Positions 1-7,744 of a DNA stretch of 37,557 nt are shown here, one piece after another. The notes beneath the pieces were generated by a model that saw only the letters and a list, made by a program, of their open reading frames with translations, ran no database searches and was not told the origin of the DNA. Source of the DNA: Acetobacteraceae bacterium. GTDB taxonomy: Bacteria > Pseudomonadota > Alphaproteobacteria > Acetobacterales > Acetobacteraceae. Location: contig CANJJS010000049.1 in the NCBI GenBank assembly GCA_947474705.1, positions 1-37,557 on the forward strand, in the 5' to 3' direction. Every line of letters starts with the position of its first letter. The stretch's first letter is position 1. Both the position numbers and the translations under genes were made by a program.

Positions 1-35
1 ATCAAGGACGCGGCGGCTTTGTCGCGCCCCGACAA

Positions 36-139
36 TCAACCAGCGACATAACGCTTGCCAACGACAATCGGCGAGAACACCATGAGATCGTCGCGATTAC
101 CAAACGTCATCCTGTTTGTCGCTGATCACCATCCAGATT
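36..139 (-). pseudogene. degraded C-terminal coding remnant, left copy
   Basis: Read on the minus strand, this stretch encodes a peptide ending NRDDLMVFSPIVVGKRY-VAG before a TGA at 36-38. A very similar peptide (DRNDITVFGPIVAGRLYV, then stop) is encoded in the same orientation at the right edge (37351-37448). The 94-nt segments 46-139 and 37355-37448 align without gaps at roughly two thirds identity by eye, and 10 of 18 residues match over the end. An in-frame stop lies just upstream of the conserved part here, so this copy looks broken. I do not recognise the parent protein. Bases 1-35 and 140-264 hold nothing else that I can support. Confidence 0.4.
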
Positions 140-264
140 GTCGCGCTAAAGGCATTTGATCGTTTCGGGCGGATTGGGGTGTAGTTTGATGCCGGTTCGT
201 TTTGGGTCGCCGCCGGAAATCGTGGTCGCCGATTTGGGGTGATCCGATGACCCGCGCCAGTCGT

Positions 265-726
265 TCACGGGGTGCGGTCGAGACCGCTCAGATGCCGGTC
301 GAACGACCAGACCCTGACGCGGTGGCGTGGATGACGGTGACACGCCGCCTCCCATTCTTTGACGATCCACAAGTCCCCCAAACCGATCTCGCGCATCGCG
401 TTTTCTGGGAATGCCGCCAGCCAGGATTGAAAAACGCGAGAGTCCGGAAAGCCGGTGGGTTGCCACGGCGCCTCGCCGTCGAATGCCTGTGCGACTTGAC
501 CGACGAATATACCGCCATATTTTCGGCGCTGGCGGCCATCGCTCAAATGAGCAATGTGATTTCCGGTTTCCAAAATCGCGGGAATTGGCAGGAGAAGACT
601 GGTTCGGGGCTCGTTCACCATGACCGTCAGAACCTGGATCGCGTCATGCCTCCGTTGATTGAATCCGGGGACATCGAGGATATTCAGGAAGACTGACGTA
701 TCTACAAGAACAACCGCCGGATTCAT
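265..726 (-). CDS. PIN-like domain putative nuclease
   Basis: This is a 153-residue protein. It begins with a hydrophobic strand ending in an Asp-Thr-Ser motif (VLVDTSVFLN, D9), the usual start of a PIN nuclease. Further acidic residues fall where PIN active sites have them: E53 (ILETGNH), D118 (GLGDLWIVKEWE) and D143 near the C terminus (SFDRHL). By fold it would be a metal-dependent ribonuclease, as in VapC toxins, but it is longer than a minimal VapC and has no adjacent small antitoxin gene. Its ATG lies one base after the TGA of the upstream ATPase gene, so the two are almost certainly translationally coupled. The PIN assignment is by motif only; RNase activity and the target are inferred. 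Confidence 0.7.
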   Translation of the reverse strand: MNPAVVLVDTSVFLNILDVPGFNQRRHDAIQVLTVMVNEPRTSLLLPIPAILETGNHIAHLSDGRQRRKYGGIFVGQVAQAFDGEAPWQPTGFPDSRVFQSWLAAFPENAMREIGLGDLWIVKEWEAACHRHPRHRVRVWSFDRHLSGLDRTP

Positions 727-727
727 G

Positions 728-2026
728 TCAGGCCGTCTCCGCGAGGAGCCGGCGCATCCATTCCTCCGCGTGTTGCCTTTTCGCGTCCGGCCCGCGGTGC
801 CCCTTCACGAACCGGTCAATCGCTCCGCGGGTCAACAAATGCCCGAGCGTATCCTGGGCCACCAACAGCGGATAATCAGGGAGGTCGCCGAGCCGGATCA
901 GCCGGCTCGAACCGTTGGACGGATCTCTGTAGCAAAATACGACGTCGGCGACGGCCTCGTCCGGTAACGCATCCATAAGAGCGGGATTATGGGTGCTTAT
1001 GAGCACCCGCAAATCGCGCTCTGCGGCGATACGCGAGATATTTTTCAATATTCCCTCGGCACGGCTCGGGTGGATCCCGTTGTCGACTTCCTCCACGACC
1101 ACGAGACTTCCCTCGGGCGCCGACAAAATGGCCGCCGCGATGGATAAAACGCGAAGCGTTCCGTCGGACAACAGCGTCGCGTCGAATTTTCTTTTTTGCC
1201 CGCCAAAGGTTTCCTCGAGTTGCAGCATGACCTCGCCACGCGGCGTTTCGATGAAATCCAACCCGCTGATGTTCTGTTCCGGCAGACTGCGCACCAGATC
1301 GAGCACCTCGGCGCCCGGCCGATCCGCCTTTTGCAAATTATAAAGGACGCCCGAGAGGTTATCGCCATTGCCACTTAGCCGATGCTCGGTCTTATAGCTA
1401 TAATCCCGCATTACGGACGGGTTGGGATCGAGAAACAGAATCGATGAAAGCAGCTCTTGAAATTCCCGGCATACCCCGGGAATGGTGACCCGGGCGCCGC
1501 CATGGCCGACTGCGAACTGCGCCGCAGTCTGCATTTGCTGCAAGATGGCGATATTGTCGTTGCAGATGACCTGAGGTTTTTTTCCACCTCTGGCGAAATT
1601 GTTATAGGCGACAAAAAGATCGCTTCCGGATCCCTCGCTCCTCGCCACTACTTCGTACAAAGGAACGGCGCTCGCCGGTGTCGAAATCCGTTCATCGACG
1701 ATATGCAAATCGCCATCTTCGGCCAGGCCGAGGGTTATCTCGAACGCATTCCATTCCAGTGCCCTTTGCGCGGACAATGTGAAGTGTTCTCCCCCTTGAA
1801 ATCCAAGCGTCGAGACGGTACCGCGGATCGCTCTATCGCGCTGTGAGAGCGCGTGCTGAATCGATAACAGGCGATTGCCCTGCGCGATCCACGATAGCAG
1901 GCGAAGGGCTTCAATCGCGTTGCTTTTGCCGGATGCATTGGCGCCGATCAGGACAGTCAACGGGGCCAATGCCAGGGTCGCGTCGCGGTAACTCTTGAAA
2001 TTTCGGATTCGAATGTTTGTCAGCAT
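728..2026 (-). CDS. AAA family ATPase (SMC/OLD-like, AAA_21 type)
   Basis: This 432-residue ABC/SMC-superfamily ATPase has a complete set of nucleotide-binding motifs. The N terminus reads IRIRNFKSYRDA, Walker A is GANASGKS (residues 28-35), a signature-like LLSDGTLRVLS follows, Walker B is VVVEEVDNGIHP, and an ISTHNP H-loop lies near residue 345. There is no TOPRIM domain, unlike true OLD nucleases; a separate PIN-like protein encoded immediately downstream may supply the nuclease. ATPases of this type drive several two-gene anti-phage systems, where they act as sensors or complex scaffolds. The start is ATG with a GGGGAG ribosome-binding site about 10 bases upstream. The gene is noticeably richer in A/T stretches than its neighbours, suggesting horizontal acquisition. 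The defence role is inference. Confidence 0.85.
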   Translation of the reverse strand: MLTNIRIRNFKSYRDATLALAPLTVLIGANASGKSNAIEALRLLSWIAQGNRLLSIQHALSQRDRAIRGTVSTLGFQGGEHFTLSAQRALEWNAFEITLGLAEDGDLHIVDERISTPASAVPLYEVVARSEGSGSDLFVAYNNFARGGKKPQVICNDNIAILQQMQTAAQFAVGHGGARVTIPGVCREFQELLSSILFLDPNPSVMRDYSYKTEHRLSGNGDNLSGVLYNLQKADRPGAEVLDLVRSLPEQNISGLDFIETPRGEVMLQLEETFGGQKRKFDATLLSDGTLRVLSIAAAILSAPEGSLVVVEEVDNGIHPSRAEGILKNISRIAAERDLRVLISTHNPALMDALPDEAVADVVFCYRDPSNGSSRLIRLGDLPDYPLLVAQDTLGHLLTRGAIDRFVKGHRGPDAKRQHAEEWMRRLLAETA

Positions 2027-2073
2027 CTTTGCATTCTCCCCGTCAGACCCGTCCCGTGCGCTGTTTCAGGGCT

Positions 2074-2087
2074 GGCGTCCAGACGCC
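2074..2087. terminator. perfect 6-bp inverted repeat between MFS gene and ATPase gene
   Basis: GGCGTC-CA-GACGCC forms a short GC-rich hairpin in the 139-base gap downstream of the MFS gene and upstream of the ATPase-PIN operon, both read leftward. It could help end MFS transcription or act as an operator for the ATPase operon. There is no T-run, so a classical intrinsic terminator is not shown. Confidence 0.3.
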
Positions 2088-2165
2088 GGAGACAGAGCAT
2101 CGCGCGTGTGGCGCACGTGAGGCAAGCCCTGGAACTTGGATGGACCGGCCGGGCGGGCGAAGCGA

Positions 2166-3347
2166 TCATGCGGCCGCCGCCGCTGGCCGCGACAGCCGCA
2201 CGCCGACCCACACCGCCGGGATCGCGCAGACAGCCCAGCCCGCCAAATAGCCGCCGGTGACGCTCAGCAGCACCGAGAACACCACGGGGCCCAGCAGCGC
2301 GCCCATTTGCCCGAAGGACAGCACGCCGCCCGTGACCGCGCCGGTTTTCCCGGCGGGCGCGAGCCGCGCGGTTTCCGCCAGCAAGATGCCGTGCCACGAC
2401 ATGGCGCTGGCGCTGAGCACCGCGCTGACCGCGCCGATCGCCAGGATCGACCAGCCCGAGGTGAAGAAGCCGGTTGCCGCGATGCTCCCCGCCATGGCGA
2501 AGGCGAGGCCCGCCATGACGATGCGTGGGGGCACGTGGAAACTGCCCAGCCAGCCCCAGAGGATACGGCCGGGCACGGCGATCGAGACGACGGTGGAGAA
2601 CAGGAAGCCCGCTGCTTCCAGTGTGTAGCCCATTGCCACGAGGTAGGTGACGAAATACGCCGTGAATACCTGTTGGATGCCGTTGAAGGCGAAGCAGGCG
2701 AAGGCCAGGGCGCGCAGGTCGGGCCGCGCCAGCACGGAGGTGATGGTCGCGCGGAAATCCGACACCCGGAAGCGGTGTGTTGGCACCCGGTCGTCGTCGT
2801 AGCGGGGGCGCAGGGCCTGTAAGGCCACGGCGAACGCGCAACCGGCGGCGGCGATCAGCAGCATGCCGCCGCGCCAGCCCAGCGTGGAGGCCATCCAGGG
2901 ACCGATGGCGCCGCCGATCAGGAGGCCGGCGGGTACGGCGGTTTGTTTCAGCGAGAACACCAGGGGCGTGAGGCGCGCGGGGGAGGCGCGGCCCAGTAGG
3001 TGAGAGCTCGCGGGTGTCGAGACCGCCGCGCCGCAGCCGCCGATGATGGCGGAGGCGCCAAAGCCGGTCAGGCCGCCCGCCGCGGCGATCGCCATGCCGC
3101 CGCCTTGCAGGATCAGCGCCCATTGGCTCATGCGCATGGCGCCATAGCGGACGATGAAGCTGCCGCAGCCCATTTGTCCGATCAGCGACGAGGCGGCGGA
3201 GACGCCGTAATAGACTCCAACCCAGGCCGGATCGGCGTGGAGTTCGAGGATGATCAGCGGCGCGGTGATCGCGGGCAGCACGCGGCCGACGCTGACGAAG
3301 GTCTGCTGGAGGAACATCGCCACCAGGGCGATCAGCATGTGGGACAA
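2166..3347 (-). CDS. MFS transporter
   Basis: This 393-residue polytopic membrane protein has about twelve hydrophobic segments in two halves separated by a polar stretch (LRPRYDDDRVPTHRFRVSDF) near the middle, the usual layout of the major facilitator superfamily. It would move a small solute or drug across the inner membrane, but the substrate cannot be read from the sequence. The chosen start is TTG at 3347, which has AAAGGAAA at good spacing; an ATG three codons later is the alternative. It is the last gene of a leftward group after a TauE-like permease and a small winged-helix-like protein, with a 75-base gap before it, so co-transcription is plausible. Confidence 0.85.
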   Translation of the reverse strand: MSHMLIALVAMFLQQTFVSVGRVLPAITAPLIILELHADPAWVGVYYGVSAASSLIGQMGCGSFIVRYGAMRMSQWALILQGGGMAIAAAGGLTGFGASAIIGGCGAAVSTPASSHLLGRASPARLTPLVFSLKQTAVPAGLLIGGAIGPWMASTLGWRGGMLLIAAAGCAFAVALQALRPRYDDDRVPTHRFRVSDFRATITSVLARPDLRALAFACFAFNGIQQVFTAYFVTYLVAMGYTLEAAGFLFSTVVSIAVPGRILWGWLGSFHVPPRIVMAGLAFAMAGSIAATGFFTSGWSILAIGAVSAVLSASAMSWHGILLAETARLAPAGKTGAVTGGVLSFGQMGALLGPVVFSVLLSVTGGYLAGWAVCAIPAVWVGVRLSRPAAAAA

Positions 3348-3422
3348 AACGGCGATTTCCTTTGGGTAAGTTTGTTCCTACCCGCCGGTACCGCGACGTC
3401 AACGGTTTCTCCCGCATGCCTC

Positions 3423-3665
3423 TCACGCGCGGGGCAGGCGGCCGTTTTCCTGGAGGAAGCGGCGGCCGGCTTCGGTGGCCGCGACCAGCCGGGTGCGATC
3501 CTCGCCATGGGCGTGGACGATAAGCCCGCGGTCGATGGCGTCTTCCCAGACGGTCAGCCGGGGACAGGAGGTGCGCCAGGCTTCGATGACCTCGTCGTAG
3601 GGGCGCGGGTGGGGGCTGAGCCATTCGACGAGGTCCATGACGAGGGGGTCGACGATGGTGGACAT
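3423..3665 (-). CDS. small winged-helix-like hypothetical protein
   Basis: This 80-residue protein has the pattern of a compact winged helix: helices around PRPYDEVIEAWRTSCPRLTVWEDAI, then two short strands (GLIVHAHG, RTRLVAATEAG) and a final helix (RRFLQENG). Nothing identifies a DNA target or enzymatic role. AAGGAC lies about nine bases before the ATG. It sits 15 bases downstream of the TauE-like permease gene and upstream of the MFS gene. It could be a small regulator or an orphan structural protein; the function is unknown. Confidence 0.65.
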   Translation of the reverse strand: MSTIVDPLVMDLVEWLSPHPRPYDEVIEAWRTSCPRLTVWEDAIDRGLIVHAHGEDRTRLVAATEAGRRFLQENGRLPRA

Positions 3666-3680
3666 GGGCGGGTGTCCTTT

Positions 3681-4430
3681 TCAGGCGGGAGGGGAAAAGA
3701 GCAGCCAGGCGCCATGGGCGACATAGTAACCGGCGATCAGGGTGATGATCCGGTTGGCCCAGAGCCGGTATTGGGTGTCGGTCAGCCGTTCCAGCACGGG
3801 CCGGGCGAGGCTGGTGCCCGCCATCGACATCGCCACGGCGAGGCCCGCCATGATGGGATCGACGGAGGCGGCCTGGTCGATCGCCGCGCTGAAATAGACG
3901 AATTTCGCCGCGTGTCCGAAGACCTGGCAGACGGCCTTGGTGGCGATGATTTCTCGCCGGTCCATTTTGCCGCCGAGAAAGAACGTGTCCAGCAGGGGGC
4001 CGTTCACGCCGGTGAGCAGCATCAGCGTCATGCAGGCGCCGCCATAGGCGATCCCTTGCGCCGGATGTTCCGGATTGGGTTTCATGCGCGCGGGCATCAG
4101 CCGCACCAGGAACGGCGTCCCGCCCAGAAACAGCATCGCGAGCGATTTCGACGGGACGTAGCGCCAGAGCGACCAGACCAGCAGCGCCAGCGCGCATCCC
4201 GCGAGAAACCCGCCGATGGGACGCCAGCGCACGTAGCGCCACCACAGCATCCCGCGCCAGCCGTTCGAGGCGAGTTGGGTGATCGCGTGCAATGCCATCG
4301 CCTCTGGCAGCGGAAGAAGGGCCAGCAGGACGCCGATCAGGATCAGTCCGCCCGCCATGCCGAACACGCCGGACAGAAACGCGGTGCCGATCATCAGCAG
4401 GCTGATCCACAGCATCGGGATCGGTGTCAT
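3681..4430 (-). CDS. TauE/SafE-family sulfite exporter-like permease
   Basis: This 249-residue, highly hydrophobic protein has two similar halves. The first contains the glycine-rich FLSGVFGMAGGLILIG typical of TauE/SafE (DUF81) proteins; the second has the LTGVNGPLLDTFFLGGKMDRREIIATKA loop, where such permeases carry a basic conserved segment. The family exports sulfite, sulfoacetate or related organic anions; the substrate here is unknown. The start at 4430 follows GGAGG at good spacing, while an upstream in-frame extension is arginine-rich and lacks a ribosome-binding site. A LysR gene diverges from it across a 152-base gap, the classic arrangement of a LysR regulator and its target. Confidence 0.8.
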   Translation of the reverse strand: MTPIPMLWISLLMIGTAFLSGVFGMAGGLILIGVLLALLPLPEAMALHAITQLASNGWRGMLWWRYVRWRPIGGFLAGCALALLVWSLWRYVPSKSLAMLFLGGTPFLVRLMPARMKPNPEHPAQGIAYGGACMTLMLLTGVNGPLLDTFFLGGKMDRREIIATKAVCQVFGHAAKFVYFSAAIDQAASVDPIMAGLAVAMSMAGTSLARPVLERLTDTQYRLWANRIITLIAGYYVAHGAWLLFSPPA

Positions 4431-4560
4431 GTGGCGTTTTCCTCCAGACTGTTCGTTAGGCGGCGGCCAGGACCATGACGCGCGATCGACGCGTTCATCT
4501 TCGCGCGTTGCCTTACGCCCGTCACGCTGGCGTCGCGAGCGGCGATATGTCACCCTCACC

Positions 4561-4575
4561 CTCAGGAAACCTGAG
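4561..4575. promoter_or_regulatory. perfect palindrome with T-N11-A spacing upstream of LysR gene
   Basis: CTCAGG-AAA-CCTGAG is a perfect 6-bp inverted repeat with a 3-base centre, ending seven bases before the LysR ATG. It contains T-N11-A, the core pattern of LysR-family operators, and lies in the divergent control region shared with the TauE-like permease gene. It could be the autoregulatory site, or an mRNA hairpin near the start codon. Confidence 0.5.
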
Positions 4576-4582
4576 CCTGTCC

Positions 4583-5509
4583 ATGACCGGACTTCCCTAT
4601 CTGAACGGCGTCAAGGCGTTCGAAGCGGCGGCCCGTGTTGGTGGCTTCGCGGCGGCGGCGGAGGAACTTCACGTCACGCCCGCGGCCGTCAGCCGGATGG
4701 TGCGGCTGCTGGAGCAACGCATGGGTGTCGCCTTGTTCGAACGCCGTCCCAACGGTCTGGTGCTGACCGAGGCCGGTCGTGCCTACCAGGCCGGTCTCAC
4801 GCCGTTGTTCGCCGCGTTGACGCATCTGACCCGGCAGGTGACGGCGATGTCTTCGCGCGCGCTGACGGTGGGTGTCGGGCCGACCTTCGCGATACGCTGG
4901 CTGATCCCTCGCCTGGCCGCGTTCCGGCGTGTGGCGCCCGAGATCGATGTTCGTATCGCCACCGGTGGCGCCGCCGCGCCGTTCGACGAGGGCTGGACCT
5001 GCGGCATTCGGCTTGGAAACGGTGTCTGGCCGGGGTTGGACGCCGAGCCGTTGTTCGCGGCCAATTTGGTTCCGGTTTGCGCGCCTGCTTTGGCCGGTCG
5101 GTTGCGCGGGCCCGCCGATCTGGCGCCCGATACCATGCTGCGTGTCGCGCATGCGCCGGAGGACTGGCCGGCGTGGTTGGGCGCTGCGGGTTTGCGGGGG
5201 GTAAAAGCCCAGGGGCCGATGTTTGAGTTTTATGGGCAGGCGTTGCAGGCGGCGGCCGATGGCGTGGGTGTCGCGCTGGGCATTCGTCCCTATGTCGACG
5301 ACGATCTCGCCGCGGGAAGGCTGGTGACGCCCTTCGCGTTGCCGGTGCCGAAAGGCATGGGCTGGTTCCTGATATTTCGAAGTATCCGCCGCCGGGAACC
5401 GGCGTTCGTCGCGTTCCGGGACTGGATCGCGGACGCGGCGTTGGGCGGGCGGGGGGTCACGGGTCCGGCCCAAACCCCTGCGCGGTCCAAACGAGCGGGG
5501 CCGGACTGA
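4583..5509 (+). CDS. LysR-family transcriptional regulator (GcvA-like)
   Basis: This 308-residue protein starts at ATG 4583. The N-terminal winged helix-turn-helix (YLNGVKAFEAAARVGGFAAA, then ELHVTPAAVSRMVRLLEQ) matches the LysR DNA-binding domain, followed by a substrate-binding domain beginning at about residue 90 (LTVGVGPTFAIRWLIPRL), as in GcvA/AmpR-like members. The start was chosen because LysR proteins begin directly before this helix; an upstream in-frame ATG at 4547 adds a low-complexity extension. It is divergent from the TauE permease-MFS operon, its likely target. Its last 53 bases overlap the convergent DUF4239-like gene. Confidence 0.88.
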   Translation: MTGLPYLNGVKAFEAAARVGGFAAAAEELHVTPAAVSRMVRLLEQRMGVALFERRPNGLVLTEAGRAYQAGLTPLFAALTHLTRQVTAMSSRALTVGVGPTFAIRWLIPRLAAFRRVAPEIDVRIATGGAAAPFDEGWTCGIRLGNGVWPGLDAEPLFAANLVPVCAPALAGRLRGPADLAPDTMLRVAHAPEDWPAWLGAAGLRGVKAQGPMFEFYGQALQAAADGVGVALGIRPYVDDDLAAGRLVTPFALPVPKGMGWFLIFRSIRRREPAFVAFRDWIADAALGGRGVTGPAQTPARSKRAGPD

Positions 5510-6242
5510 CCCGCACCTGGCCGTCCCGCGTATCGTCGATGTCCAGGACGAGGACGATCGCGACCGTCCAGACCAGCAGCAACACCACGACGACGATCGG
5601 ATGGCGCTCGCCGATCAGTCCGAAATGATAACCGATTGAGGCAACCGTCAGCAGCGACACCGCCAGTAACAGCCGCGCGATGATCGCGGGCACGTGGCTC
5701 GCGAAATTGCGCCGGTTGGTCAGGGACAGATCGATCATGTCGTTCATCGACGCGACCAGTAAGGCCTCGATCGGGCCCCGGTCGCGTTGGGTGAGGGCCT
5801 CGACCCGAAGCCACATGTCTCGCTGCAACGCGTTGGTCCGGGCCGTCATGCTGGCGTCGTCCCGGTCGTCCGGTCCCTCGGTGACCTGAGCGATTCTGAC
5901 CTGGGTGTATTCGCGGAGAATCCGGCGGATTTCAGGACCTTCCGGACCGGCGGTCAGACCGGCGCGCAGCCAGACAGTCCCGATCGCATTGGCTTCGTTC
6001 AGCACGGAATCGCGCCGTGCCTCCAGCCGCGTGGACGCCATCGACAGCGCGATCCCCAGCACGAAGGCGAACAACGTCAACAGGCCGCCGGTGACCGAGC
6101 CCACCGCACCGACATCGATCGGATCCGTTCCCCGGCGGCGGCGGGTGTGGACCCCCACGAAGCGCCCGGCTTCGTTGGCCAGCGCCAACGAGACCAGAAT
6201 GCCGATCGCCATGAACCACAGCGCGGGGTGCGACAGGCTCAC
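5457..6242 (-). CDS. DUF4239-like (bestrophin-like) membrane protein
   Basis: This 261-residue protein has two N-terminal membrane segments (PALWFMAIGILVSLALAN and VTGGLLTLFAFVLGIALSMA), a central soluble helical region with RLEARRDSVLNEANAIGTVWLRA, and two C-terminal membrane segments (ARLLLAVSLLTVASIGYHFG and PIVVVVLLLVWTVAIVLVLD). The RRDSVLNEANAIGTVWLR segment and 2+2 topology are typical of DUF4239/bestrophin-like proteins; the function is unknown, with channel-like behaviour only suggested. The start is GTG without a clear ribosome-binding site; an ATG ten codons later is possible. Its 3' end overlaps the convergent LysR gene by 53 bases, and it follows the VOC gene by 21 bases. Confidence 0.7.
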   Translation of the reverse strand: MSLSHPALWFMAIGILVSLALANEAGRFVGVHTRRRRGTDPIDVGAVGSVTGGLLTLFAFVLGIALSMASTRLEARRDSVLNEANAIGTVWLRAGLTAGPEGPEIRRILREYTQVRIAQVTEGPDDRDDASMTARTNALQRDMWLRVEALTQRDRGPIEALLVASMNDMIDLSLTNRRNFASHVPAIIARLLLAVSLLTVASIGYHFGLIGERHPIVVVVLLLVWTVAIVLVLDIDDTRDGQVRVSPAPLVWTAQGFGPDP

Positions 6243-6263
6243 TTCGAGGACGCCGGGCCGGTG

Positions 6264-6803
6264 TTAATTGGCCAGCTTCGTTCGCATGGAGTCTTTATAC
6301 GCGTCCATCGTCATGAAGCCGGCGGTCGCGCGGCAATGCGCCTCGGTCCAGGCCAGGATCGCTTCGTCGGACGCCTGGAGGTCGAACGGCTCGCCATGCG
6401 GTTGCGGCACGTGGAACGGCGTGTCGAGATAGGCCTCCACGGTGTTGCCCTCGGGGTCCATGAAGTAACAGGACCAGGCGTTGCCATGGCAGGTCACGCG
6501 CATGCCGGTGGCGCCGTTTTCCAAAGCGCGGTTGTGGACTTCGCGGAGTTGCGACAACGAATCGACCATGAAGGAAATCTGGTTGATCGGGTTGTAGCCC
6601 GCCGTGTCCGGGCGTCCCGAGACCAGGACGAACTGGTGGTGATTGTCGGGGCTGCTGCTCATGAACGTCAGCTCGATCCCGGAACGGCCGACGCCTTTGT
6701 CCGTGATCAGCAGGCCGAGCACCGTCGTATAAAAATGTTCCAGTTTCGGCTTGTCGTGCGCGTAGATGCCGACATGCGCGAGGCGGGCGTGGATGGCTCC
6801 CAT
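6264..6803 (-). CDS. VOC (glyoxalase/extradiol dioxygenase fold) protein
   Basis: This 179-residue protein has paired beta-alpha-beta-beta-beta modules. It carries the metal ligands expected of the vicinal oxygen chelate fold: His in RLAHVGIYAHD, His in NHHQFVLVSG, and Glu in DPEGNTVEAYLDTP. Family members are glyoxalases, extradiol dioxygenases or fosfomycin-resistance enzymes; the HHQFVL and NQISFMVDS segments resemble catechol-2,3-dioxygenase-like members. The C-terminal ~45 residues extend past the fold with an aromatic-rich tail. AAGGGGAT precedes the ATG. It is divergent from the LLM oxidoreductase gene, so both may act on one aromatic or cyclic substrate, which is inference. Confidence 0.8.
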   Translation of the reverse strand: MGAIHARLAHVGIYAHDKPKLEHFYTTVLGLLITDKGVGRSGIELTFMSSSPDNHHQFVLVSGRPDTAGYNPINQISFMVDSLSQLREVHNRALENGATGMRVTCHGNAWSCYFMDPEGNTVEAYLDTPFHVPQPHGEPFDLQASDEAILAWTEAHCRATAGFMTMDAYKDSMRTKLAN

Positions 6804-6900
6804 GGTCGTATCCCCTTCCGGTTACGGTTGGCGCGGATTGAAGGACGATGCCGCGGACCGCGCAAGAGCGGGCCTCCTTCGCAAGGCGCGCTCAACCGGT

Positions 6901-6914
6901 ATGCTGCCGGAAAC
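6901..6914 (+). promoter_or_regulatory. 14-bp element shared with the SDR leader (copy 1)
   Basis: ATGCTGCCGGAAAC occurs here, 18 bases before the LLM oxidoreductase start, and again exactly at 8100-8113, 15 bases before the SDR start. Both copies also have GCGCTC a few bases upstream. The first copy contains TATGCT, which could be a -10 box. It may be a shared promoter or leader element. Confidence 0.4.
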
Positions 6915-6931
6915 ATACAGAGGACCCGGAC

Positions 6932-7744
6932 ATGAAATACGGCATCCACCTTCCCCACGCCGGCGAGCAGGCCACGCCCGCTTTGATCCGCCGCCACGCC
7001 GAGCGCGCCGAGGACCTCGGCCTCGAAGACGTCTGGGTCAGCGAACACATCATCGTGCCCCGCGACAAATTCCCCCGCTCTCCCTTGTTTTTCGATCCCG
7101 TTTTGTCGCTGACATGGGCCGCCGCCGTCACCAAACGGGTCAAACTGGGCACCAGCGTCCTGGTCTTGCCGATGCGCCACCCGCTGCCGCTGGCGAAGGA
7201 ACTGGCGACGCTGCAAAACTTTTCCGAGGGCCGGTTGATCCTTGGCGCCGGCTCCGGCTGGCTGAAAGAAGAATTCGCCGCCCTGGGCGTCCCCTTCAAT
7301 GAACGCGGCCGCCGGTTGGACGAGGGCCTGGCGATGATGCGCGCCGTCTGGTCGGAAGACCCCGTGACCTTCCCCAGTCGCTATATCCCCGCGGCGATCG
7401 AGGGTATGTCGATGACCCCCATGCCCGTCAGCCGCATCCCGCTGTGGTTCGGCGGAAGCTCCGACGCCGCGCTGAAACGCACCATCCGCATCGGCGACGG
7501 CTGGCACGGCAGCGGTCATACCGCCGAACAGGCCGCGCCCCTCATCGCGCGCCTGCGCGAGGCCCGGTCCGATCTCGCGATTTCCATGCGTATCCAGTGG
7601 GACGGCAAAGACCGTGGCGCGTTGCGCGCGCAGGTCGATAGCTATGCGGCGATCGGGGTGGGGCATCTGCTGATCGCGCCAACGGACCGGAACATCGACG
7701 ACTGGGAGGCGGTCACCGAGGGTGTTGGCGCGCTGGTGGGGTGA
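6932..7744 (+). CDS. LLM class flavin/F420-dependent oxidoreductase
   Basis: This 270-residue luciferase-like monooxygenase-fold protein shows the family landmarks: MKYGIHLPHAG at strand 1, AERAEDLGLEDVWVSEHII, VKLGTSVLVLPMRHPLPLAKELATL, then GRLILGAGSGWLKEEFAALG and the C-terminal IPLWFGGSSDAALKRTIRIGDGWHGSG. Proteins of this shape use FMN or coenzyme F420; because an F420 biosynthesis operon lies about 19 kb away, an F420-dependent reaction is plausible, but the cofactor is not shown by sequence. AGAGGA sits eight bases before the ATG, which favours this start over an upstream one at 6848. It is divergent from the VOC gene. Confidence 0.85.
   Translation: MKYGIHLPHAGEQATPALIRRHAERAEDLGLEDVWVSEHIIVPRDKFPRSPLFFDPVLSLTWAAAVTKRVKLGTSVLVLPMRHPLPLAKELATLQNFSEGRLILGAGSGWLKEEFAALGVPFNERGRRLDEGLAMMRAVWSEDPVTFPSRYIPAAIEGMSMTPMPVSRIPLWFGGSSDAALKRTIRIGDGWHGSGHTAEQAAPLIARLREARSDLAISMRIQWDGKDRGALRAQVDSYAAIGVGHLLIAPTDRNIDDWEAVTEGVGALVG

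Noticed and set aside
202-696. plus-strand open frame opposite the PIN-like gene
   Set aside because: It has no recognisable motif, while the minus-strand PIN-like frame has D9/E53/D118/D143 and is coupled to the ATPase.
2020-4410. 796-codon open frame on the minus strand across the MFS, small and TauE genes
   Set aside because: It is extremely Arg/Pro/Gly-rich and lies antisense-phase to three recognisable genes; it is a high-GC shadow frame.
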